Source of the DNA: Bacillota bacterium
Lineage (GTDB): Bacteria; Bacillota; Clostridia; DSM-8532
Assembly: GCA_023446675.1 (NCBI GenBank)
Contig: JAEXPO010000224.1
Coordinates: 1 to 6,694, forward strand
Length of the DNA: 6,694 bases
Reading direction: 5' to 3'
Positions 1 through 6,156 of the stretch are shown in pieces. The stretch's first letter is position 1. Each line of letters starts with the position of its first letter. Under the pieces are notes generated by a model that saw only the letters and a list, made by a program, of their open reading frames with translations, did not search any database and was not told the DNA's origin. Both the position numbers and the translations under genes were made by a program.

Positions 1-236
1 ACATTGGCCCACAGGATAAAGCCGCTCTGACGGGATAACTCCTGAAAGGCTGCCGCAAGTGGCATTCCCAGACCACAAACAGAGCTTTTCATTTGCAGCA
101 TGGCCTCCATCAATCCAACCAGTGCCTTTTGACGCGCGGAAAGCCTGGAGGAAAGCCTAAGACCGATGGCTGTGCAGCCGATAAAAATCATCAGTCCGCC
201 GATTAGCTTCATCAGCAAAATTGTGTTCCCGTCCAT
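1..236 (-). CDS. spoIIIAB: Stage III sporulation protein AB, N-terminal part (runs off the window)
   Basis: The minus-strand frame from base 236 to base 1 is open for 78 codons and continues past the window. The protein starts with a hydrophobic segment (about residues 9-26, beginning MKLIGGLMIFIG), then a basic, helix-prone stretch (RLSSRLSARQK) and a PLAAAFQELSRQ segment. This matches the usual start of SpoIIIAB: a membrane helix, then helices with a conserved PL..AF pattern. SpoIIIAB is a mother-cell membrane component of the SpoIIIA-SpoIIQ channel that keeps the engulfed forespore active; its soluble part resembles type II secretion GspF proteins (family knowledge). It overlaps the 3' end of spoIIIAA in another frame, so the two are probably translated together. 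The start is uncertain. ATG at 236 has AAGGG 12 bases upstream, ATG at 212 gives the N-terminus most like Bacillus SpoIIIAB but has a poor ribosome site, and ATG at 191 is also in frame. Identity is fairly sure; the exact start is not. Confidence 0.85.
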   Translation of the reverse strand, partial: MDGNTILLMKLIGGLMIFIGCTAIGLRLSSRLSARQKALVGLMEAMLQMKSSVCGLGMPLAAAFQELSRQSGFILWAN

Positions 237-1188
237 CCTTGTCCATCACCCTTACCCATCGTTTTCCGTTGTCTATTCCAAGTATTATGTATCGTTCAAA
301 GCCGTTCTCATCAGCCAGTCCCCCCATGCCCCACCGCTTTTTGAAATCCTCCAGGCCATAGGCATGGGCGGTGGCAACAATACGGACTCCTGCGTTCCAG
401 GCATTTTTAATAGATTCCGCGTCCTTCTGGGAACCCAGCTCGTCCACCAGAATGACATCCGGGGCCATGCTCCGAAGCATCAGCTCTATCCCCTCCGATT
501 TGCGGCAGCCGTCCAGCACATCCGTACGAGGCCCCAAATCATTCTGCGGAAGTCCCCGGTAGCTTGCCGCAAGCTCCGAACGCTCGTCCACCACGGCGGT
601 TCGAAGTCCTGTAAAGCCTCCCTCCGAGCCCTTGCTTACAAGACGGCAAAGATCCCGTAAAAGCGTGGTTTTACCACATCGGGGCGGAGACAGAATAAGG
701 GTGTTGTAAATATCCGAATTTCCTCTTTGCACCGCCCTGAAGACCTTTTCCGCACAGCCGGTAATTTGCCGGGACATGCGGATGCATACGGAAGAAATAT
801 CCCGCATGCCTTTTATGCGGTCTCCGTCATAAACCACTGTCCCGCAGATACCGGCCCGGTGTCCGCCCTTTAATGTGATAAAACCCCTTTGGATTTCATC
901 CTGATAGGCGTATATGGAATGCTCGCACATTTGATAAAACAGCTCTTTAAGCTCATCTCCCGATATTTTAATACCCCTGGAAAAGGTTCGGGTCAGGTGG
1001 CCGCCCTCCTCTATGAACCAGTCCCCGTCACGGAACACGGCCATAAGCGGCAATCCGGCACGTATCCTCAGTTCCTCCAGCTCCTGGGCCCTTTCCCGGG
1101 GCAGTCGATTAACGGTTTGCTTAATTCTTTCAGGAAGATACACAAGAAATCCCTCCTGCGAACTTCTTCCCAAGGTTATTTCACTCAT
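157..1188 (-). CDS. spoIIIAA: Stage III sporulation protein AA, secretion-type ATPase
   Basis: This 343-residue protein aligns in style along its length with SpoIIIAA, the cytoplasmic ATPase of the mother-cell SpoIIIA complex, related to the GspE/VirB11 secretion ATPases. It is thought to energise the SpoIIIA-SpoIIQ channel into the forespore. Visible landmarks are LPERIKQ near residues 18-24, LEELRIRAG at 37-45, the GGHRAGICG motif at 108-116, Walker A SPPRCGKTT at 167-175, DERSE at 201-205, a Walker B-like DVILVDE at 244-250, and an ATAHA motif at 272-276. The first Walker A position is Ser rather than Gly. The normal family end falls near residue 319 (WVRVMDKDG); the last 24 residues look like an extension encoded over the start of spoIIIAB. 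The ATG at 1188 has AAAGGA about 13 bases upstream. A GTG at 1143, preceded by a perfect AGGAGG, is a serious alternative giving 328 residues. It is the first gene of its operon, separated from the upstream genes by a terminator. Confidence 0.96.
   Translation of the reverse strand: MSEITLGRSSQEGFLVYLPERIKQTVNRLPRERAQELEELRIRAGLPLMAVFRDGDWFIEEGGHLTRTFSRGIKISGDELKELFYQMCEHSIYAYQDEIQRGFITLKGGHRAGICGTVVYDGDRIKGMRDISSVCIRMSRQITGCAEKVFRAVQRGNSDIYNTLILSPPRCGKTTLLRDLCRLVSKGSEGGFTGLRTAVVDERSELAASYRGLPQNDLGPRTDVLDGCRKSEGIELMLRSMAPDVILVDELGSQKDAESIKNAWNAGVRIVATAHAYGLEDFKKRWGMGGLADENGFERYIILGIDNGKRWVRVMDKDGREHNFADEANRRTDDFYRLHSHRS
1151..1157 (-). promoter_or_regulatory. Strong Shine-Dalgarno inside the annotated spoIIIAA start region
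   Basis: The minus strand reads AGGAGGG here, followed seven bases later by GTG at 1143-1141, in frame with spoIIIAA. This is a better ribosome site than the AAAGGA in front of the ATG at 1188. Starting at GTG would place the conserved LPER motif at residues 3-6, compared with about residue 8 in Bacillus subtilis SpoIIIAA from memory. It could be the true start or a secondary one, or the purine run may simply encode Gln-Glu-Gly. Confidence 0.45.
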
Positions 1189-1210
1189 TTTTGCTTCACG
1201 TTCCTTTCTC

Positions 1211-1237
1211 AGAGGCTTTTCTGTAGGAGAAGCCCCT
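1211..1237 (-). other. Possible hairpin in the spoIIIAA leader
   Basis: In the minus-strand transcript, AGGGGCUU (1237-1230) can pair with AAGCCUCU (1218-1211) over eight base pairs with one G-U pair, leaving an 11-base loop. An alternative five-pair AGGAG/CUCCT stem overlaps it. It lies just upstream of the AAAGGA ribosome site for the ATG at 1188 and has no T tract after it, so it is not a terminator. It may be chance. I saw no riboswitch or T-box signature in the 1189-1317 leader, and no convincing promoter. Confidence 0.2.
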
Positions 1238-1317
1238 CCTGCGTAATCATGGGCCCAGAGGCAATAAACCCTTCCCTGCGCCCTTTATAGCCCGTCCTGT
1301 TAAAATAAAAAGCTGAT

Positions 1318-1364
1318 AAAAAAGATAAGGACATGCTTAAACTTATGCTTAAGCATGTCCTTAT
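1318..1364 (-). terminator. Intrinsic terminator of the pth-mfd-foldase group
   Basis: The minus strand carries a perfect 16-bp inverted repeat (arms 1364-1349 and 1340-1325, each arm ATAAGGACATGCTTAA or its complement) around an 8-base loop. It is followed after one C by six T (1323-1318). It begins 65 bases after the stop codon of the foldase-like gene. The T tract is only on the minus-strand exit side, which fixes the direction. It should stop transcription before the spoIIIA genes. Confidence 0.9.
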
Positions 1365-1429
1365 ATGAATGGGATCTGAAAGAATCAGTCCTAATTTATT
1401 GAGGTTGTGTTTATAAAAATAACAGGAGC

Positions 1430-2563
1430 TTATTTATAGCCGATGGAATCGTATACCCAATCGTTCTTTACAATATTGTACTCACTTTGAGCACTCCACT
1501 TTTTGAGGGCGTCCTCGTAAAAGGCCGTCTCGTTTTCCGATTCAATGGTGCTTTTTACAGTAGCCTTTACTTCGTCATAGGCGGTTCTTCCCGTAATGAT
1601 GACCGTATAGTAAACGTAGGTCGTGTCAAAGAAAGAAGCGTCACCCACGGCTCCTGCAAAGGCCCAGTTAACCATATCCTGCACGGAGGAGGATTCGGAA
1701 TAAGCGAGGGTCGCCTTACCCAGAGGATCGGTGGAGTCTTCCGCAGCCTCCTCCTCGGTGTAGGCTTTAATCACTTCATCAATATCATCTCCAGCCTTGA
1801 GCTTGGACAGGGCTTCCTCAGCCTGAGCCTTCTTCTTGTCAAGATCAGCCTGGGCAAGAGTGGTTCCGTTGTCGTCGGTTTTGTATAAGGCAACATAACG
1901 TATATCCACCTTGTCAAAAACCTTGGTATCCTCATCATAGCGCGCTTTCACATCATCATCGGAAAGCTCCTGCGCCTTATAATTGGAGTCAATATACTGG
2001 CTCCTGAATTTATCAATAAGAATCAGCTTTTCGGTAATAGAGGTAAGCTGTGTGGTATTTATTCCAAAAATACTTTTAATATACTGGTCGAATTGCCGAT
2101 CTGTGGGGCTTCCCAGAGAGGTCTTTGTATCGGCCATGCTGGATTCGGCCTGACTTTTAATGGAGCTGTCCACCTTAAGTCCCAATTTTGCGGCCTCCAA
2201 TATCTGGATCATGTATTCCTTGGAATTGTTGAGAGCTTCCAGCTTGGCCGTCTCCCAGGGATTCTGTCCGTCTGTGGTTTTAAGCCAAAAGGCTTCCTTC
2301 TCCTCATCCGTCTTGGAGGTAATTCCTTCCTGGCTTTCCGTAGACATCTTTTGCTGGCTTAAGAAAAACAGGTATTCTGCTTTGGTTATTCTGTTGTTAT
2401 TGACAGCACCTACATAACTACCTTTATCTATAAGAAAGTAGCTTACGGCGATTACAACCAAAACACCCAGGGTAATGATAATTTTCATGCTGTTGCTTTG
2501 GCGCTTCGTCCGGATCAGATTTTTCTTTGCGGAGGGCTTACTCCGATTCGCGTTTTTATCCAT
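1430..2563 (-). CDS. Membrane-anchored SurA/PrsA-like foldase with degenerate parvulin domain
   Basis: The protein has 377 residues from ATG 2563 (380 from an upstream GTG at 2572). I number from the GTG. A Lys/Arg-rich cytoplasmic tail (residues 5-30) leads into one hydrophobic helix (about 31-48, IIITLGVLVVIAVSYFLI), giving a type II anchor with the body outside the cell. There is no lipobox and no cysteine anywhere, unlike lipoprotein PrsA. Residues about 60-215 are helical and SurA_N-like (RITKAEYLFFLSQQK resembles the start of such domains). Residues about 221-328 follow the parvulin layout (strand, helix rich in Ala/Lys, LKAGDDIDEVIKAYT, LG, WAFAGAVGDAS, closing strand). However, the typical His-Ile-Leu and GG-x-LG positions read RYVALY and STDPLGKA, and the terminal HII is YTVIITG. 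It is therefore more likely a chaperone than an active prolyl isomerase. Its position after mfd matches an arrangement I recall in clostridia. It has its own upstream promoter and a terminator after it. Another class of extracytoplasmic chaperone is possible. Confidence 0.8.
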   Translation of the reverse strand: MDKNANRSKPSAKKNLIRTKRQSNSMKIIITLGVLVVIAVSYFLIDKGSYVGAVNNNRITKAEYLFFLSQQKMSTESQEGITSKTDEEKEAFWLKTTDGQNPWETAKLEALNNSKEYMIQILEAAKLGLKVDSSIKSQAESSMADTKTSLGSPTDRQFDQYIKSIFGINTTQLTSITEKLILIDKFRSQYIDSNYKAQELSDDDVKARYDEDTKVFDKVDIRYVALYKTDDNGTTLAQADLDKKKAQAEEALSKLKAGDDIDEVIKAYTEEEAAEDSTDPLGKATLAYSESSSVQDMVNWAFAGAVGDASFFDTTYVYYTVIITGRTAYDEVKATVKSTIESENETAFYEDALKKWSAQSEYNIVKNDWVYDSIGYK

Positions 2564-2568
2564 ATATT

Positions 2569-2577
2569 CCACCCTTT
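2569..2577 (-). promoter_or_regulatory. Ribosome-binding site that decides the foldase-like gene start
   Basis: The minus strand reads AAAGGGTGG directly before AATAT and the ATG at 2563-2561. The AAAGG core lies nine bases from that ATG, which is suitable. The upstream GTG at 2572-2570 lies inside this site, with AAAGG touching it, so ribosomes could not use it normally. I therefore place the start at 2563. Confidence 0.7.
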
Positions 2578-2584
2578 AAACTAG

Positions 2585-2623
2585 AAACTTGTGTATTTTT
2601 AAAAAAACCTTGTGACTTTTTAA
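2585..2623. repeat. Imperfect tandem repeat over the predicted transcription start
   Basis: Two copies lie side by side: AAACTTGTGTATTTTTAA at 2585-2602 and AAACCTTGTGACTTTTTAA at 2605-2623, with 16 identical positions in a 19-column alignment. Their cores are 20-21 bases apart, about two helical turns. They cover the region from the -10 box to about +33 of the promoter proposed for the foldase-like gene, where a repressor site could sit. The AT-rich composition makes chance similarity possible. Confidence 0.4.
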
Positions 2624-2651
2624 TTATAATCAATCAAACCGACAACTTCAA
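2623..2651 (-). promoter_or_regulatory. Predicted sigma-A promoter for the foldase-like gene
   Basis: On the minus strand TTGAAG (2651-2646) is followed by a 17-base spacer and a perfect TATAAT (2628-2623). The -35 box matches four of six consensus bases and the spacing is ideal. The -35 box lies inside the last codons of mfd. Transcription would start near 2617, an A, leaving a leader of about 54 bases before the ATG at 2563. The gene may thus be expressed both from the upstream operon and from this promoter. Confidence 0.6.
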
Positions 2652-5600
2652 TTTCTGCAGGTCCTGTAATAGAATCTTAATATTCTGCAGCATTTCCCGC
2701 TTTTTAAGCCCTTTTGCGCGAAGGGCCAGATACGGCTGCTTACCTGCGCTGAATAAAAGCTTGCCCCGCCACTTGCCCATTAATTCGCCTATTTGCTCAA
2801 TTTTTATTCCGGTGTTATCTGAAAAATTAAACATTACCGTATCATCCCGCTCCTTAACGGAGGAAAAATTGAGAGCTGCCGCTAAATTTCGGATATATGC
2901 CACCTGTATAAGGAGATCTGTTTCCTCAGGGATGTCCCCGTATCGGTCCAGAAGCTCATCCCGGATATCCAGCATGCCCTCCTCGCTGTCCACGGCGGAA
3001 ATATCCCTGTACATGTCGATGCGCTGCTCCTCATCCCCTATATAGCCCGAATCGATATACGCGCTGAGATTGAGCTCCACTGTAGTTTCCAGAGACTTCT
3101 GAGGCGAAGCCTCGCCCTTAAGCTCCGTAACAGCCTCATCCAGAAGCCTTAAATACATGTCGTAGCCCACCGATTCCAGATGCCCGTGCTGTTCAGGCCC
3201 CAAGAGATTACCCGCACCCCGTATCTGCAAATCCCGCATGGCAATTTTAAAGCCGGAGCCAAATTCCGTAAATTCCCGGATGGCCTTAAGCCTTTTTTCA
3301 GCCACCTCATTTAAAACCTTGTCTCTCCTGTAGGTCAGATAGGCATAAGCCAGCCGGTTGGAGCGGCCCACACGGCCTCTGAGCTGGTAAAGCTGAGCCA
3401 GGCCCAAACGGTCCGAATCCTCCACAATAATGGTATTTACATTGGGCATATCAATTCCCGATTCAATGATGGTGGTGCATACCAGCACGTCAAACTCACC
3501 GTCCAGAAAGGACTGGATGACCCGCTCCAGCTCCCTTTCCCCCATCTGGCCGTGGGCATAGCCCACCTGGGCTTCTGGAACAAGGCCCTGAATATGAGCC
3601 ATACGGGAATGAATACCCTGAACCCGGTTATACAGGTAAAAAACCTGGCCTCCCCTGGCCAGCTCCCTGTGAATGGCGTCCCGGACAATGTCGTCCCTGT
3701 GCTCCACCACATAGGTCTGAACCGGATAACGGTGCTCCGGCGGATCCTCCAGAGTACTGATATCCCGTATGCCTGTCAGTGACATGTTAAGCGTTCGGGG
3801 AATGGGTGTGGCCGAAAGGGTTAAAATGTCCACCTTGGGATAGCGGCTTTTAATGGCTTCCTTGTGCTCCACGCCAAAGCGCTGCTCCTCATCCACCACC
3901 AAAAGTCCCAGGTCTTTAAATTTAATCTCCTTGCCCAAAAGCATGTGGGTGCCTACCACCACATCCACACGGCCGCTTTTAAGCTCCCTTATAACAGCCC
4001 TCTGCTCGGCATCGGTTTTAAATCGGCTCAGCATTTCCACCTGGATGGGAAAGCCGGAAAACCGTTTTTTAAAGTTTTCAAAATGCTGGGCAGCCAGCAC
4101 CGTTGTGGGTACCAGAAAAGCGGACTGCCTGCCGTCCATCACCGATTTGAATACGGCTCTTAAGGCCACCTCGGTCTTGCCGTAGCCTACATCCCCGCAA
4201 AGGAGCCTATCCATTACGGTTTCAGCCTCCATGTCCTTCTTTATTTCCTCCACACACCTTAGCTGATCCGGGGTTTCGTCATAGGGGAAGGCCTCCTCAA
4301 ACTGCCTCTGCCACACCGTATCCGGTGTAAAGCTATGGCCCTTCATGTTGCGGCGCTCCGCCTGAAGCTTTATAAGGGAATCGGCAAGAAAACGCAGGGA
4401 TTCCTTAACCTTTGTTTTGGCCTTGGCCCACTCGGTGCCTCCCAGCTTGTTAAGCCGGGGTTCACGCCCCTCGGAGCCGATGTATTTCTGTATAAGATCC
4501 ATACTGGTGGTGGGAATGTAAAGAGAGCCGTTGTCCCGATAGGCAATTTTCAGGTAATCCTTCCGGATACCGTCCACCACAAGCTGCTCAATGCCGTTGT
4601 AAACACCGATACCATGAGCCTGGTGAACCACGAAATCCCCCGGCTTCAAGTCGGTAAAGGAAGAGATGCGACGGCCCTTTTCTACCTTTTTGGGGCGGGT
4701 CGCTTTGGCTCTTCCTGCTGCAATATCGCTTTCAGCCACCAGAACCAGCTTATGATCCGGGTAAATAAAGCCGCTCTGTAGAGCTCCCCGGGTTACAACC
4801 ACCGCCGCCCCCTGAGGCCAGGCTTTACCCGGCGAATGCATTACCGCGGAAACTGCCTTTTCCCCAAGGGCTTCGGAAAGCCTTTCCATACGCTCCTCGG
4901 AGGCGCATAAGAGCATTACCTTATAGCCGTCCTCCGCCCATTTTTTAATATCCTCGCACAAAAGGTCCAGCTTGCCGTTATAGGGACTGACGCTGGAACC
5001 CTTGAGGCTGGTTCGGATGCAGGGATTTCCCGTAATGGGGTGGTTCTGCTCAAAGGGAGCCAGTGTGAGAATACTGTTTTGGGAAGCCTTTTCAATGGCG
5101 GTATCCGGATCAAAAAGAAGGGAGAAGGTGTCCTTCAGGATCATGCCTTTGCCCAGAAGGGTTTCACACAGGTTGTGAAGCTCCTCCGTTTCGTTTTCCA
5201 TACGCTCTCTGGCCCGTTCCGGCTCTTCAAACACCACCAGATGGCGCTGGCTCATATAATCAAAGAGGCTGGCCTTTTCTTCCAAAAGATAGGGTATAAA
5301 TTTATCCATCCCAGTGAAATAATGACTATCCTGCAGCTTTTCTAAATAGCGCCCAATGTTTTTCTTTAAAAGCGGGCGTATTTCGGAGCTGACGCCCGAA
5401 AGGCTCTCCTCAAGCTCCTTTTTAATCTTTTCCACAATGGCGGGAATAGCGTCTCTTCCATAGATAATCTCCCGGGCAGGATACAGCACAAGAGCGTCGC
5501 AATGGCCTGTGGAACGTTGAGTATCCGCTGAAAACCAACGCATGGAATCAATTTCAATGTCGAAAAATTCGATACGGCAGGGATTTTCGGCATTCACCGG

Positions 5601-6146
5601 AAAAATATCCAGTATACCTCCCCGCAAAGCAAGCTGTCCTTTTCCCTCCACCTGCTCTACGCGCTCATAACCCATCTCAAGAAGCTTTCTCTCAAGCTCT
5701 CCGCCAGGCAAGCTGTCGCCGGGCTTTAGGGTAAGAATGCTTGCCTCAAAAGCCTTTGGGGGCATGTGAAACTGCATGAGTGCCTCAACGGAGGTTACAA
5801 TGAAGCGGTAATCCTTTTTAAGGATTCTGGCCAGGGCGGAAATGCGGCCATAGGTCTGCTCATAGCTTCTGGCCTCCACATCATAGAGCATTATCTCACG
5901 GTTGGAAAGATAAACCGCCTTATCTCCGGTCAGAAAGGAAAAATCCCCATAGGCCTGACGGGCCTGCATTTCGTTCCAGGCCACGTACACCCCCTGAAGG
6001 CCGGCCTCCTTGGCTACAAGGTATGCCAGGTGCCGTTTCTGGGAATCAGAAAGACCGCTTAAAAAGGCCTCTGTGCCCGTTCGGGCGCATTTGGCCAGGG
6101 TATTGATTTCCGGGATACCGGACAATAGATTGTTGATAAGCTCCAT
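2634..6146 (-). CDS. mfd: Transcription-repair coupling factor Mfd
   Basis: Mfd recognises RNA polymerase stalled at DNA damage, pushes it off by translocating on DNA, and recruits UvrA to start nucleotide excision repair. The 1170 residues match the usual length. The N-terminal UvrB-like module (about 1-340) includes the LRGGILDIFP motif at 174-183, part of the UvrA-contacting region. The RNA-polymerase-interacting domain is at about 500-557 (VVHQAHGIGVYNG at 506-518). The RecG-like helicase follows: Walker A GDVGYGKTE at 651-659, DEEQ at 752-755, SAT at 778-780, TTIIESGIDMPN at 891-902, and QLRGRVGRS at 921-929. The translocation motif (FKIAMRDLQIRGAGNLLG) is at 966-983. The autoinhibitory C-terminal domain spans roughly 1015-1165. 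All helicase motifs look intact. The ATG at 6146 has GAGGG seven bases upstream, overlapping the pth stop, with 10 bases between the genes, so the two are probably translationally coupled. Identification is secure. Confidence 0.99.
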   Translation of the reverse strand: MELINNLLSGIPEINTLAKCARTGTEAFLSGLSDSQKRHLAYLVAKEAGLQGVYVAWNEMQARQAYGDFSFLTGDKAVYLSNREIMLYDVEARSYEQTYGRISALARILKKDYRFIVTSVEALMQFHMPPKAFEASILTLKPGDSLPGGELERKLLEMGYERVEQVEGKGQLALRGGILDIFPVNAENPCRIEFFDIEIDSMRWFSADTQRSTGHCDALVLYPAREIIYGRDAIPAIVEKIKKELEESLSGVSSEIRPLLKKNIGRYLEKLQDSHYFTGMDKFIPYLLEEKASLFDYMSQRHLVVFEEPERARERMENETEELHNLCETLLGKGMILKDTFSLLFDPDTAIEKASQNSILTLAPFEQNHPITGNPCIRTSLKGSSVSPYNGKLDLLCEDIKKWAEDGYKVMLLCASEERMERLSEALGEKAVSAVMHSPGKAWPQGAAVVVTRGALQSGFIYPDHKLVLVAESDIAAGRAKATRPKKVEKGRRISSFTDLKPGDFVVHQAHGIGVYNGIEQLVVDGIRKDYLKIAYRDNGSLYIPTTSMDLIQKYIGSEGREPRLNKLGGTEWAKAKTKVKESLRFLADSLIKLQAERRNMKGHSFTPDTVWQRQFEEAFPYDETPDQLRCVEEIKKDMEAETVMDRLLCGDVGYGKTEVALRAVFKSVMDGRQSAFLVPTTVLAAQHFENFKKRFSGFPIQVEMLSRFKTDAEQRAVIRELKSGRVDVVVGTHMLLGKEIKFKDLGLLVVDEEQRFGVEHKEAIKSRYPKVDILTLSATPIPRTLNMSLTGIRDISTLEDPPEHRYPVQTYVVEHRDDIVRDAIHRELARGGQVFYLYNRVQGIHSRMAHIQGLVPEAQVGYAHGQMGERELERVIQSFLDGEFDVLVCTTIIESGIDMPNVNTIIVEDSDRLGLAQLYQLRGRVGRSNRLAYAYLTYRRDKVLNEVAEKRLKAIREFTEFGSGFKIAMRDLQIRGAGNLLGPEQHGHLESVGYDMYLRLLDEAVTELKGEASPQKSLETTVELNLSAYIDSGYIGDEEQRIDMYRDISAVDSEEGMLDIRDELLDRYGDIPEETDLLIQVAYIRNLAAALNFSSVKERDDTVMFNFSDNTGIKIEQIGELMGKWRGKLLFSAGKQPYLALRAKGLKKREMLQNIKILLQDLQKLKLSV

Positions 6147-6156
6147 ATTATTTCCC

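Noticed and set aside
166..660. Plus-strand open frame of 164 codons opposite spoIIIAA
   Set aside because: It lies antisense to a well-conserved gene and has no ribosome site or recognisable domain. Other plus-strand frames opposite mfd and the foldase-like gene were rejected for the same reason.
1243..1276. Possible sigma-E promoter on the minus strand (GTTTATT then CATGATTA)
   Set aside because: The -10-like part matches the CATACANT consensus at only a few positions and the spacer of 11 bases is too short, so it is not supportable as a promoter call.
1280..1317. TATAAA box on the minus strand (about 1290-1284) as a sigma-A promoter for spoIIIAA
   Set aside because: No acceptable -35 hexamer lies 16-18 bases upstream; the region there is the T-rich tail after the terminator.
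2592..2608. TTTTTAAAAA stretch between mfd and the foldase-like gene as a terminator
   Set aside because: There is no GC-containing stem, so the AT palindrome alone would not terminate; it is part of the AT-rich leader and repeat.
3437..3712. Alternative minus-strand frame inside mfd (91 codons)
   Set aside because: It is a frame-shifted shadow of the helicase region, Trp/Phe-rich with no family resemblance, while the mfd frame is intact across it.
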